This document shows, in pieces, positions 10,138 to 22,871 of a DNA stretch of 64,000 nt. The translations under genes and the position numbers were made by a program. Origin of the DNA: Parasulfuritortus sp037439465 (GTDB lineage: Bacteria; Pseudomonadota; Gammaproteobacteria; Burkholderiales; Thiobacillaceae); assembly GCA_037439465.1 (NCBI GenBank), contig JBBIVX010000014.1:10071-74070 (forward strand). The letters are read 5' to 3'. The notes under the pieces were generated by a model. That model was not told where the DNA came from, searched no databases, and worked only from the letters and a program-made list of their open reading frames with translations. Positions within the stretch are counted from its first letter, which is position 1; each line of letters starts with the position of its first letter.

Positions 10138-11214
10138 TCAGTCGCCGCTGGCGCCGCGCACGGCCACGCCGGACGCCGCCGCAAACTCCAGCATGCGGCC
10201 GATGGAACGCACCGCCTTGGCCCGGATGGCCTCGTCCACCCGTATTTCGTTGACCCCCGTCTCCAGCACGCGGCACAGGTTTCTGAGACCGTTCATGGCC
10301 ATCCACGGGCAATGGGCGCAAGACACGCAGGTGGCGCCGCGGCCGCCGCTGGGCGCCTCCAATAACAGCTTGCCTGGGGCGGCGGCGCGCATCTTGTGGA
10401 AAATGCCGTTGTCGGTGGCAATGATGAAGGTGGGATGCGGCAGGTCACGCACGGCGTTGATGAGCTGCGTCGTCGAGCCGACCACCTCGGCCAGGGCAAC
10501 CACCTCGGCGGGTGACTCCGGGTGCACCAGCACCGCCGCCTCGGGGTGCTCCCGCTTGAGGGCGCGGATGCCTTCGGCCTTGAATTTCTCATGCACCACG
10601 CAGGAGCCCTGCCACAGTATCATGTCGGCGCCGGTGGCCTTCTGCACGTAGTCGCCGAGGTAACGGTCGGGCGCCCAGAGTATTGTCCTGCCCTGCTCGT
10701 GCAGGTGCTTCACCACCGGCACGGCGATGCTGGAGGTGACCATCCAGTCGGCGCGCGCCTTCACCGCCGCCGAGGTGTTGGCGTAGACCACCACGGTGCG
10801 CTCCGGATGTTGGTCGCAGAATTCGGCGAAATCGTCGGCCGGGCAGGATAGGTCGAGCGAGCACTCGGCCTTGATCTCCGGCATCAGGACGCGCTTTTCC
10901 GGGTTGAGTATCTTGGCCGTCTCTCCCATGAAACGCACGCCGGCGACGATCAGCGTGCTGGCGGCGGCGGCATGGCCGAAGCGCGCCATCTCCAGCGAAT
11001 CCGAGACGCAGCCGCCGGTCTCGATGGCCAGGTCCTGCAGATCGCCGGAGGTGTAATAGTGGGCCAGGAGGCAGGCGTCCTGCGCCTGCATCAGCCGTTT
11101 GATGCGGGCCTTCAGCTCGGCGCGCTCGCCGGGGTCAAGCCGCTCCTCGACGACAGGCGGCACGTCGGTGACCGGGCGGGCGGTGATGCGGCGGGGGATG
11201 GTGGTTGGAGGCAT
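10138..11214 (-). CDS. nadA: Quinolinate synthase A
   Basis: NadA condenses iminoaspartate with dihydroxyacetone phosphate to quinolinate in de novo NAD synthesis, using a 4Fe-4S cluster in the cytoplasm. The 358-residue product shows the family features: AHYYTSGDLQDLA near the N-terminus, then GVRFMGETAKILNPEK, the cysteines of AECSLD, WQGSCVVH and CVSCAHCPWM, and the HPESP motif. I chose the ATG at 11214 (MPPTTIPRR); a TTG at 11247 in the same frame would add 11 residues. No good ribosome site precedes either, and a TATATT element only about ten bases upstream of the ATG could mean a very short leader. It lies alone, convergent with the CapB-like gene. Confidence 0.96.
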   Translation of the reverse strand: MPPTTIPRRITARPVTDVPPVVEERLDPGERAELKARIKRLMQAQDACLLAHYYTSGDLQDLAIETGGCVSDSLEMARFGHAAAASTLIVAGVRFMGETAKILNPEKRVLMPEIKAECSLDLSCPADDFAEFCDQHPERTVVVYANTSAAVKARADWMVTSSIAVPVVKHLHEQGRTILWAPDRYLGDYVQKATGADMILWQGSCVVHEKFKAEGIRALKREHPEAAVLVHPESPAEVVALAEVVGSTTQLINAVRDLPHPTFIIATDNGIFHKMRAAAPGKLLLEAPSGGRGATCVSCAHCPWMAMNGLRNLCRVLETGVNEIRVDEAIRAKAVRSIGRMLEFAAASGVAVRGASGD

Positions 11215-11328
11215 GACGGGAATATAGGCCAATGATCCATCGTGCAAAAGCCGGCCGAATTACCTTGTGCCGACACCCAAGGGACACAGGCCCGCTGCGT
11301 GAGTCTTGCGGCAATGATGCCACAAATG

Positions 11329-11354
11329 AAGACGGCGCCGGATGGCGCCGTCTT
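11329..11354 (-). terminator. Perfect hairpin downstream of the IPTL-CTERM gene
   Basis: AAGACGGCGCC at 11329-11339 and its exact complement at 11344-11354 form an 11-bp stem with a GGAT loop, between the IPTL-CTERM stop and nadA. Read on the minus strand it is followed by a short T-containing stretch (CATTTG). It fits an intrinsic terminator that separates the IPTL gene from nadA. Confidence 0.7.
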
Positions 11355-11370
11355 TGGGAACGAAACCCGA

Positions 11371-12375
11371 TCAGGCCGCGGTGCCTGTCTTTGGCCGCCG
11401 CAATTGCCGGTAGCCAAGGCCCGCCAGGAGCAGACTCAGCGTCATCAGGCCCCATTCGGTCAGCGTCGGTATGGGCGTGGACGCGGACGGTGTCCCGCCC
11501 ACCGCCCCCAATACCGTGGCGACGTATTGGGTATGCGTACCGGTAGCTCCCGGCGCCAGGGTCAAGGGGGTGTCGAAACCCCAGTAGTAGGACACGGCAC
11601 TGTCGCTACCGCTACCGGTATTGGTGAAATCCCAGGCAGAGCCAGTTGCCGCGCTCCAACTCGAATAACGAAGCTGATCGGGCGGCGTGGGCTGAGGCGA
11701 CAGGCTGCCGCCGTGCACGGTTCCGAATACGCTGAAGGCCGGAGTGGTTAAATCGTCCACCATTTCGTAATGGGTGAAGGCCGGCGCCACGAAAGTGGCG
11801 AACACATCGGTGAAGGCCGTATCCGGGCTGCGCTGGCGGAAAAAGGACGCATCGTTGTCGGCGATCTGCCAGTCCCACATGTTGCGCACCCCATATTGCC
11901 TCTCCGCCTGGCTGGTGTTGGTCACCGAAATCGTCTGGCGGACATTCGTGTCCGTCAGCGTGGTGCCGTTGATGACCACCTCCTGCACGACCGTGAAATT
12001 GGGCAAGGTATAGGTGGTTCTGAAGCCATTGGTACCGATCGGCGCCACCACCGCGGGCTGCGAGGACATGAGGGTTGCCGAGTAGCCGGCCAACCCTGGC
12101 GCTGGGGCGCCGTTGTCATTAACCCACATAGTTAAGGCGCCGACGTCACGCAGGGTGATGTAGCTGGTGCCGATGGGGTAGAAAACCGTCTGGCTCGGGT
12201 TCGGGTGGCTGGCGCCCGTGGTGACCGTGAACTGACCGATGTTCGATCCCGCGTCACTGATGGATACGGTCAATAGGCCGTTGGTCACGCTCTGCGTGGC
12301 GGCGGACACGCTACCCACGGCCAGAAAAAGGCCGGCCATCGCCACGTACAAAGCGCGCAGTTGTTTCGTTTGCAT
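11371..12375 (-). CDS. Secreted protein with IPTL-CTERM sorting signal
   Basis: The 334-residue product begins with a signal peptide (LRALYVAMAGLFLAVGSVSA) and ends with the tripartite IPTL-CTERM tail: IPTLTEWGLMTLSLLLAGLG, then a basic RQLRR cluster. IPTL-CTERM tails are processed by exosortase-type transpeptidases and are typical of betaproteobacteria that make exopolysaccharide. The body is rich in Thr, Ser, Asn and Gly with a beta-strand pattern (LTVSISDAGSNIGQFTV, TTYTLPNFTVVQEVVING), like an extracellular beta-sandwich. No enzyme motif is visible. AGGAGG sits seven bases before the ATG and a good sigma-70 promoter lies further up. No exosortase gene is in the window. Confidence 0.88.
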   Translation of the reverse strand: MQTKQLRALYVAMAGLFLAVGSVSAATQSVTNGLLTVSISDAGSNIGQFTVTTGASHPNPSQTVFYPIGTSYITLRDVGALTMWVNDNGAPAPGLAGYSATLMSSQPAVVAPIGTNGFRTTYTLPNFTVVQEVVINGTTLTDTNVRQTISVTNTSQAERQYGVRNMWDWQIADNDASFFRQRSPDTAFTDVFATFVAPAFTHYEMVDDLTTPAFSVFGTVHGGSLSPQPTPPDQLRYSSWSAATGSAWDFTNTGSGSDSAVSYYWGFDTPLTLAPGATGTHTQYVATVLGAVGGTPSASTPIPTLTEWGLMTLSLLLAGLGYRQLRRPKTGTAA

Positions 12376-12382
12376 GAAACCC

Positions 12383-12388
12383 CCTCCT
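12383..12388 (-). promoter_or_regulatory. Perfect Shine-Dalgarno AGGAGG for the IPTL-CTERM gene
   Basis: AGGAGG on the minus strand, seven bases before the ATG at 12375. It fixes the start and predicts strong translation. Confidence 0.8.
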
Positions 12389-12423
12389 GAAGAAAATAGC
12401 CATAAATTTTCTGATATGAAAGT

Positions 12424-12453
12424 ACTATAATTTCGCCTTCAAATACTTGTCAA
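12424..12453 (-). promoter_or_regulatory. Sigma-70 promoter for the IPTL-CTERM gene
   Basis: TTGACA (12448-12453) and TATAGT (12424-12429) on the minus strand are separated by 18 bases, in an AT-rich island about 50 bases upstream of the start codon. A perfect TATAAT on the plus strand (12426-12431) overlaps it and could serve the divergent aldolase gene, although no good plus-strand -35 element is visible. Confidence 0.7.
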
Positions 12454-12522
12454 GCAAATTTCCCGGCTTGATAAAAATGCAGCGCAGACACGCGGCGAAT
12501 AACGCCAGCCAGGCCACAAGGC

Positions 12523-13161
12523 ATGAATGAACAGCACGCCACGGCGGTGGCGGCAGCGGCCCGCGCCACTGTCACCAAGGGTCTCAACCGCGGCAGTTCC
12601 GGCAACGTCAGTGTCCGCCGCGGCCCGGGCTTTCTGATCACGCCATCGGGACTGCCGTCGGACGAGATACGGCCGGAACAGGTGGTCGCCGTCAGCCTGG
12701 CGGGCGAAGCCAGCGGCGAGTGGCCGCCCTCCAGCGAGTGGCGTTTCCATCGGGATATCTACCGCGCCCGGCCCGAGGTGCAGGCCGTCGTCCATGTGCA
12801 CTCGCCTTTCGCCGTCTCCCTGGCCTGCCTGCGCCGGGGCATCCCGCCCTTTCATTACATGGTGGCGGTGGCCGGCGGCCACGACATCCGCTGTGCCGGC
12901 TATGCCACCTTTGGCACCCAGGCCCTGTCCGACAACGTAGTGCAAGCGCTGGCAGGCCGCCGCGCCTGTCTATTGGCCAACCACGGCATGGTGGCGGTGG
13001 GCGCCGATCTCGACCGGGCGCTGGCCCTGGCGGTGGAGGTGGAGGCGCTGTGCGAACAGTACTGGCGCGCCTCGCTCATGGGCAAGCCGGTTTTGCTGAC
13101 CGCGGCGGAGATGGCCGAGGCCCTGGAAAAATTCAAGGGCTACGGCCAGTTCGGCCGCTGA
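12523..13161 (+). CDS. Class II aldolase/adducin-family protein (FucA-like)
   Basis: The 212-residue product matches the length and fold markers of zinc-dependent L-fuculose-phosphate-type aldolases. It has GSSGNVSVR (phosphate-binding region, residues 24-32), the Ser/Glu motif SSEWRFH (76-82), metal ligands HVHS near 94-97, and a third histidine in ANHGM. These enzymes cleave phosphorylated sugars to dihydroxyacetone phosphate and an aldehyde; related family members act in methionine salvage and 5-deoxyribose disposal. Sequence alone does not fix the substrate. It is divergent from the IPTL gene and convergent with the rnf operon, with no pathway partner beside it. Confidence 0.88.
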   Translation: MNEQHATAVAAAARATVTKGLNRGSSGNVSVRRGPGFLITPSGLPSDEIRPEQVVAVSLAGEASGEWPPSSEWRFHRDIYRARPEVQAVVHVHSPFAVSLACLRRGIPPFHYMVAVAGGHDIRCAGYATFGTQALSDNVVQALAGRRACLLANHGMVAVGADLDRALALAVEVEALCEQYWRASLMGKPVLLTAAEMAEALEKFKGYGQFGR

Positions 13162-13243
13162 TCGAGGCGCGGCGGGTTCGTCCGGCGCACACCTGCCGCA
13201 CCGCCCTGCAGTAGCCCGCTAAAGCGGACGATGCGCGCCGGCC

Positions 13244-13438
13244 TCAGCGCTGGCGATCCGTATCCGCGTCGCAACCGCCGCCGCAACCGCCGCCGCAACC
13301 GCCACAGCCTCCGCCTTCCTGGCGAAACGGCCCAAGATCGGGGTGGCGACGGGCGAACAGCCGGTAGGCCCGCTCGACCCAGAGCCCGCCCAACATCAGC
13401 AGCAAGATGAGACCAATGGCAAGCAGATAGCGGCTCAT
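13244..13438 (-). CDS. Small membrane-anchored Gly/Cys-rich protein at the end of the rnf operon
   Basis: The ATG at 13436-13438 overlaps the rnfA stop codon (ATGA), so translation is coupled to rnfA. The 64-residue product has one N-terminal membrane helix (LLAIGLILLLMLGGLWV) and a short basic region. It then has a cysteine-glycine cluster, GGGCGGCGGGCGGGCD (residues 42-57), with four cysteines at spacings x2, x3 and x3. Four closely spaced cysteines could hold a metal or Fe-S cluster. NqrM, a small one-helix cysteine protein, is needed to mature the related Na+-NQR complex, and this could play a similar role for Rnf. That is inference by analogy, as I do not recognise a named family. Confidence 0.75.
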   Translation of the reverse strand: MSRYLLAIGLILLLMLGGLWVERAYRLFARRHPDLGPFRQEGGGCGGCGGGCGGGCDADTDRQR

Positions 13439-14022
13439 TCCCCCGCCCCCATGCCGGCAAAGCCCATGAACACCAGCGATAGACTGCCGGCCAGCATCAG
13501 GGTCAGGGCCGTGCCCTGTACCACGTTGGGAACGCTCGCCAGGTTGAGACGCTCGCGCAGCCCGGCCATCAGCAGCAAGGCCAGCGAGAAACCGGCGCCA
13601 CCGCCGAGGGCGAAGGTGATGGCCTGCATGAAGCTGTAGTCGCGCGCCGTCTGGAACAGCGCCACACCGAGCACGGCGCAATTGGTGGTGATCAGCGGCA
13701 GGTAGATGCCGAGCGCACGGAATAGTGCCGGGCTGTATTTTTTCGTGACCATCTCCACCAACTGCACCGCCGAGGCGATGACCACGATGTAGGAAATCAG
13801 GCGCAGAAACTCGATGTTGAAATGGATCACCAGCCAGTTGAGGCCGTAGGCGCACAGGCTGGCCACGAGCATGACGAAAGTGGTGGCCGCGCCCATCGGC
13901 GCCGCCGTGGCAAGCCGGTTGGAGACGCCGAGGAACGGGCACAGGCCGAGGAACATGGCCAGCACGAAGTTATTGGCGAGGACCGCGCCGAGGAAAATCT
14001 GTGCGAGCGATTCAGGCGCCAT
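13435..14022 (-). CDS. rnfA: Rnf complex membrane subunit RnfA
   Basis: Integral membrane subunit of the Rnf ferredoxin:NAD+ oxidoreductase, which couples electron flow to Na+ or H+ movement. The 195 residues form six predicted helices. The conserved half-repeat motifs are present: ANNFVLAMFLGLCPFLGVS near the N-terminus and ITTNCAVLGVALF in the middle. The cysteines in these two motifs are the ones known to ligate an intramembrane Fe-S cluster with RnfE. It overlaps rnfE by 11 bases upstream and the small Cys-rich gene downstream. Confidence 0.96.
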   Translation of the reverse strand: MAPESLAQIFLGAVLANNFVLAMFLGLCPFLGVSNRLATAAPMGAATTFVMLVASLCAYGLNWLVIHFNIEFLRLISYIVVIASAVQLVEMVTKKYSPALFRALGIYLPLITTNCAVLGVALFQTARDYSFMQAITFALGGGAGFSLALLLMAGLRERLNLASVPNVVQGTALTLMLAGSLSLVFMGFAGMGAGE

Positions 14023-14674
14023 GGACGTGTCCCTGCGTGGGCTGGGCCGGCGCCGAGCGCGGCCGCCGTGTCTTCAGCCAGTTGAAAAGCAGCAGCCAGG
14101 CCGCCAGCACGAAAAAACCACCGGGCGGCAGCACCATCACCACCCAGGGCTGGAAGTCCGGACCGAACAAGGGAAAACCGAACAGCTTGCCGGCGCCGAA
14201 GATCTCGCGCACCGCGCCCAGGGCGAAGAGGCCGATGCTGAAGCCGAGGCCCATGCCGGCGGCGTTGAGGGTGGCGCGCAGGGGCGGATTCTTGGCGGCG
14301 TGGGCCTCGGCCCGGCCGAGGATGATGCAGTTGACGACGATGAGCTGGATGAAGGCGCCGAGGGCCTCGTACACCGCCAGGCTGACGGCCTGGATGAGGT
14401 AATCCACCACCGTGACGAAGGTGGCGATGATGAGGATATAGGTGGCGATACGCACTTCGGTGGGCACGAGGCGGCGGATCGATGAAATCAGCAGGCTGGA
14501 GCCGACCAGCACGAAGGTGGTGGCAAGCCCCATGGAGAGCGCGTTCACCGCCGACACGGTTACCGCCAGGGTCGGGCACATGCCCAGCACCATGACGAAG
14601 ACCGGGTTCTGCTTCCAGACGCCTTCGAGAAATTCCTCCAGGTGACTCGGTGGCGCTTGTCCGGGCAGGGCCAT
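14012..14674 (-). CDS. rnfE: Rnf complex membrane subunit RnfE
   Basis: The 220-residue paralogue of RnfA has about six membrane helices and the paired cysteine motifs QNPVFVMVLGMCPTLAV and IVVNCIILGRAEA. Together with RnfA it forms the membrane core that carries electrons across the bilayer. The start codon overlaps the rnfG stop by one base (TAATG). The C-terminus has an extra soluble tail (RRPRSAPAQPTQGHVHGA). Confidence 0.96.
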   Translation of the reverse strand: MALPGQAPPSHLEEFLEGVWKQNPVFVMVLGMCPTLAVTVSAVNALSMGLATTFVLVGSSLLISSIRRLVPTEVRIATYILIIATFVTVVDYLIQAVSLAVYEALGAFIQLIVVNCIILGRAEAHAAKNPPLRATLNAAGMGLGFSIGLFALGAVREIFGAGKLFGFPLFGPDFQPWVVMVLPPGGFFVLAAWLLLFNWLKTRRPRSAPAQPTQGHVHGA

Positions 14675-15363
14675 TATCTCTTCTCCAGTTTATCCAGATG
14701 GGGCAGCAGGCGCGGCAGCAACCTGCCGGCGCTGTCGTTGATGCCTTTGCCGACCGCCTTGGAAGTGATGGTGGCGCCGGAGATGGCGTCGATCTCCCAG
14801 GGGTTTTGCTTGCTGCCGTGTTTGACCGTCTTCACCGGGTGGGCCAGGGTCGACCGGTCGGGGGCGAGACGCACGTCGAGGGCCTCAAAGTTTTTCAGGA
14901 AAGCGCGATCGGTGTTGATCTTGTCGCCGATGCCGGGTGTCTCGCGCATGGCGATGACGCCGATGCCGGCGATCGCCTCGCGGGCCGGGTCATACGCGTA
15001 GAGGATGCGCACGACGTCGGCATAGCCCTTGCCGGCGCCCTCGGCGGCGATACCCTTGATATGGCCGGCGGCATCGTAGGCGACATGGAACTTGATGCCG
15101 TCCACCGGCGCCGCTCCGCCGGCGGGCACCACGCCGCCGGGGCCGGCCCAGAATTCATTGACACTGACGGCGCCGGGAATCACCTTGAACACCGCCCGCT
15201 CCAGGGCGATCTTTTTGTTGGCGGTGACCGCATCCAGCGTTCCCTGGTAGGCGGACACGATGAGCACGCCGCATACCGTGGCGACCGCGCCGAGGGTGCG
15301 CACCATGGAGGCGCCGGAGGTGACTGGCGTGGCAGAAGCGGGGGACGGTGTCGACGCATTCAT
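14674..15363 (-). CDS. rnfG: Rnf complex FMN-binding subunit RnfG
   Basis: RnfG is anchored by one N-terminal helix (LGAVATVCGVLIVSAYQG) and faces the periplasm. It carries FMN covalently on a threonine; here the flavinylation motif is ISGATITSKAV near residues 193-203. The upstream element ETPGIGDKI, typical of FMN-bind domains, is present. At 229 residues it is of normal length. ATGA overlap with rnfD. The ApbE flavin transferase that would attach the FMN is not in the window. Confidence 0.95.
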   Translation of the reverse strand: MNASTPSPASATPVTSGASMVRTLGAVATVCGVLIVSAYQGTLDAVTANKKIALERAVFKVIPGAVSVNEFWAGPGGVVPAGGAAPVDGIKFHVAYDAAGHIKGIAAEGAGKGYADVVRILYAYDPAREAIAGIGVIAMRETPGIGDKINTDRAFLKNFEALDVRLAPDRSTLAHPVKTVKHGSKQNPWEIDAISGATITSKAVGKGINDSAGRLLPRLLPHLDKLEKR

Positions 15364-16412
15364 GGCCGCACCTTGCCGCGCGGCGCGCCGAATACCCTGG
15401 GCTGGGTGTACTGGTCGATCAGCGGCGCCAGGGCATTGCCCAGCAGAATGGCGTACATCACCCCCTCGGTGAGCCCGCCGAAGTAGCGGATCATCACCGT
15501 CACCACGCCGATGACGGCGCCATAGAGCCAGACACCTTTCGGCGTGACTGGCGAGGTCGCCATGTCGGTGGCCATGAACACCGCGCCCAGCATGAGGCCG
15601 CCGGAGAGCAGGACGAACAGCGGGCCGGGATAGCGCGCCGGATCATAGAGTTGAAAGGCCCAGGCGGTGAGCGCCGCGGCGCCGAGTACGGCCAGTGGGA
15701 TGCGCCAGTCGAGAAAGCGGCGCGCGGCCAGGTAGCCGCCGCAGAGCAGTATCAGGATGGCGGAGGTCTCGCCGGCGCTGGCGCTGGCGGCTCCGGTAAG
15801 AAAGTCCTGGGCCGGCGTGAAATAGGTCTCGAACTTCCAGCGCGCCAGCGGCGTCGCCCCGGTGAAGCCATCGAGCGCATGTCTGGCCCAGGGACCGATG
15901 TCGGGCGGCGTCATCAGCGGCAGCGTGAAGGTGCTAGGGATGAATTCGCTGAAGCGCTGGCCGGCATAGGCCGGCGCCCAGGTGGAGATGGATACCGGGA
16001 AGGCGGCCTGAACGAAGGCGCGGCCGACCAGGGCGGGATTGAGAACGTTGCCGCCGAGGCCGCCGAATAGGGCCTTGCCCAGGCCGATGGCGACGAAGCC
16101 GGCGACCGCCCCCATCCACAGCGGAAACGCGGGTGGCAGGGTGAGCGCCAGCAACAGGCCGGTGATGGTGGCGCTCCAGTCGGCGAGAGTGCTGGCCTGG
16201 CCGCCGAGACGATTGAACAGCCGTTCGGTGACGAGACAGCTCAGCGTCACCGTGGCGAGCAGCGCCAGGGCGGAGAGCCCATACTGCCAGATCGAAAACA
16301 GCGCGATGGGCAACAGCGCCAGCACCACGTTGAACATGATGCGCTCGACGCCAATGCCGCGCTTGACATGAGGCGAGGCGCGCAGCTCGATGCGGACGGC
16401 GCCGTGTTTCAT
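15360..16412 (-). CDS. rnfD: Rnf complex membrane subunit RnfD
   Basis: The 350-residue membrane protein belongs to the NqrB/RnfD family and carries covalent FMN. It starts with the typical RxSPHVKRG-like segment (RASPHVKRGIGVERIMFNVV). The flavinylation site is in DGFTGATPLA in the middle of the protein. I place the start at the ATG at 16412, which overlaps the rnfC stop (ATGA). A longer in-frame reading into rnfC is not credible. Confidence 0.95.
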   Translation of the reverse strand: MKHGAVRIELRASPHVKRGIGVERIMFNVVLALLPIALFSIWQYGLSALALLATVTLSCLVTERLFNRLGGQASTLADWSATITGLLLALTLPPAFPLWMGAVAGFVAIGLGKALFGGLGGNVLNPALVGRAFVQAAFPVSISTWAPAYAGQRFSEFIPSTFTLPLMTPPDIGPWARHALDGFTGATPLARWKFETYFTPAQDFLTGAASASAGETSAILILLCGGYLAARRFLDWRIPLAVLGAAALTAWAFQLYDPARYPGPLFVLLSGGLMLGAVFMATDMATSPVTPKGVWLYGAVIGVVTVMIRYFGGLTEGVMYAILLGNALAPLIDQYTQPRVFGAPRGKVRP

Positions 16413-17755
16413 GCCGCCGCCTGCTCGCGCAACAGTCCCTTGGCCACCCGGAACTGCTGCACCAGGGGGATGTTGGACGGACAGACATACGTGCAGCAGC
16501 CGCATTCGAAGCAGTCACCGAGGTGGTAATGAGCGCCCATCGCCTCATACTCGCGCGCGCCGGCCAGCATGCCCAGCATCGAGGGGTTCAGGCCCATCGG
16601 GCAGACGTTGACGCATTCGCCGCATTTGATGCACGGATAGATCTTGCGCCGGCTCTCCGCCTCGATGTCATTGCGGTCGAACACCAGTATGCCCGACACC
16701 CCCTTGGTGACGGGGACGTCCAGGGAGGCGACGGCCTGCCCCATCATGGGGCCGCCCAGTATGATCTCGCGTTCGCTCACATCGCCGGCGCCGGCCCAGT
16801 CGAGCACATGGCGCATGGGGGTGCCGAGCGGCACCCAGTAATCGCCGGGCCGGGCGACGCCGGGGCCGGTGACGGTAACCACCCGTTCGATCAGCCCGTG
16901 GCCGCCCGGCAACAGGCGGCCCAGCATGGCCAGTGTACCGACGTTGTTGACCACCACACCCACTTGCGCGGGCAGCCCGCCGGCCGGCACGTCAAGATCG
17001 AGCAGCGATTTGATCAACATTTTCTCGGCGCCCTGCGGATATTTGGTCTCGACTGCCGCAACGCTGATCGCGCCGTCGGCCGGCAATCTGGCCTGGATGG
17101 CGGCGATGGCGTCCGGCTTGTTGTCCTCGACGCCGATGACGGCCCGCCCCACCCTCGTTGCCCGCATGGCGTAACGGGTGCCGGCGATGAGGTCATCGGT
17201 CAGCTCCAGCATCATGCGATGGTCGCAGGTAAGGAAGGGCTCGCATTCGCAGCCGTTTACCACCAGTGTGCCAATGTTGCGGTCCTTGGGCACGGTGAGT
17301 TTGACATGACTGGGGAAGGCGGCGCCGCCCAGGCCCACCATGCCGGTGTCCTGGATGGCCTGGAGGGTTTGCTCGGGCGAGAGCCTCTCCATGTCTCTCG
17401 CCGCGCCCACCCGCAAAGCCTGGGTCGAGGCTTCATAGGCGCGGATGACGATGCACTCCGTCCATGGCCCGCGCGCCGAAGGGCGCAACTCCATGGCTTC
17501 AACCACCCCGTCCGCCGGGGCATGCAGCGGCACGGACATGAAGCCGTCCGCACGTGCGATCAATTGTCCGCGTACCACCTCCTGGCCCACCGAGACGGTG
17601 GGCACTGCCGGCTTGCCGATGTGCTGCGCGAGGGGGAGGATCATGCGCGGCGCAAACGGCATCCGACGAATCGGCATGCCGGCAGTGCTCTTGTGGCTCG
17701 CCGGGTGAACCCCGCGGGCAAACGTCTTGCGCGCAAATAATGAAAAAAGATTCAT
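16409..17755 (-). CDS. rnfC: Rnf complex NADH-binding Fe-S subunit RnfC
   Basis: RnfC is the cytoplasmic NADH/FMN subunit, homologous to NuoF and NqrA. The 448 residues show GMVGLGGAAFPSHVK (nucleotide-binding, about 139-153), NGCECEPFLTCDHR, and two 4Fe-4S motifs, CIKCGECVNVCP and CFECGCCTYVCP, near the C-terminus. The long Ala/Lys-rich C-terminal repeats of E. coli RsxC are absent, so this is a compact form. It is 111 bases downstream of the oxidoreductase gene, the only real gap in this operon. Confidence 0.96.
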   Translation of the reverse strand: MNLFSLFARKTFARGVHPASHKSTAGMPIRRMPFAPRMILPLAQHIGKPAVPTVSVGQEVVRGQLIARADGFMSVPLHAPADGVVEAMELRPSARGPWTECIVIRAYEASTQALRVGAARDMERLSPEQTLQAIQDTGMVGLGGAAFPSHVKLTVPKDRNIGTLVVNGCECEPFLTCDHRMMLELTDDLIAGTRYAMRATRVGRAVIGVEDNKPDAIAAIQARLPADGAISVAAVETKYPQGAEKMLIKSLLDLDVPAGGLPAQVGVVVNNVGTLAMLGRLLPGGHGLIERVVTVTGPGVARPGDYWVPLGTPMRHVLDWAGAGDVSEREIILGGPMMGQAVASLDVPVTKGVSGILVFDRNDIEAESRRKIYPCIKCGECVNVCPMGLNPSMLGMLAGAREYEAMGAHYHLGDCFECGCCTYVCPSNIPLVQQFRVAKGLLREQAAA

Positions 17756-17773
17756 CTCTTTTCTTGGCGACGA

Positions 17774-17850
17774 GTCACCGCGTGAGAAGTGACGCGCCGC
17801 ACCGTGCGCGCACCCTGCGCGCTGGTCATTGTCACTTTGTCACCTGTCAC
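17774..17850. repeat. Clustered GTCAC repeats in the 111-bp gap before rnfC
   Basis: GTCAC occurs at 17774-17778, 17831-17835, 17839-17843 and 17846-17850, with the inverse GTGAC at 17789-17793. Three direct copies fall within 20 bases at 7-8 base spacing, beside a GC-rich pairing segment (TGCGCGC and CTGCGCGC). This could be a regulator site or an RNA structure that sets rnfC expression. No known consensus was matched. Confidence 0.35.
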
Positions 17851-17866
17851 TTGGTCTCGGCCTTTA

Positions 17867-22813
<4,947 letters not shown>

Positions 22814-22871
22814 TTCCCATCCTTTTTGATAAGCACCAGATTCTGCAAATCCTGTCGCCGCGTCCAGTGTT

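Noticed and set aside
10123..10138. AGCGC/GCGCT hairpin between the CapB-like gene and nadA
   Set aside because: Only a five-base stem, overlapping both stop codons and without a T run; too weak to call a terminator.
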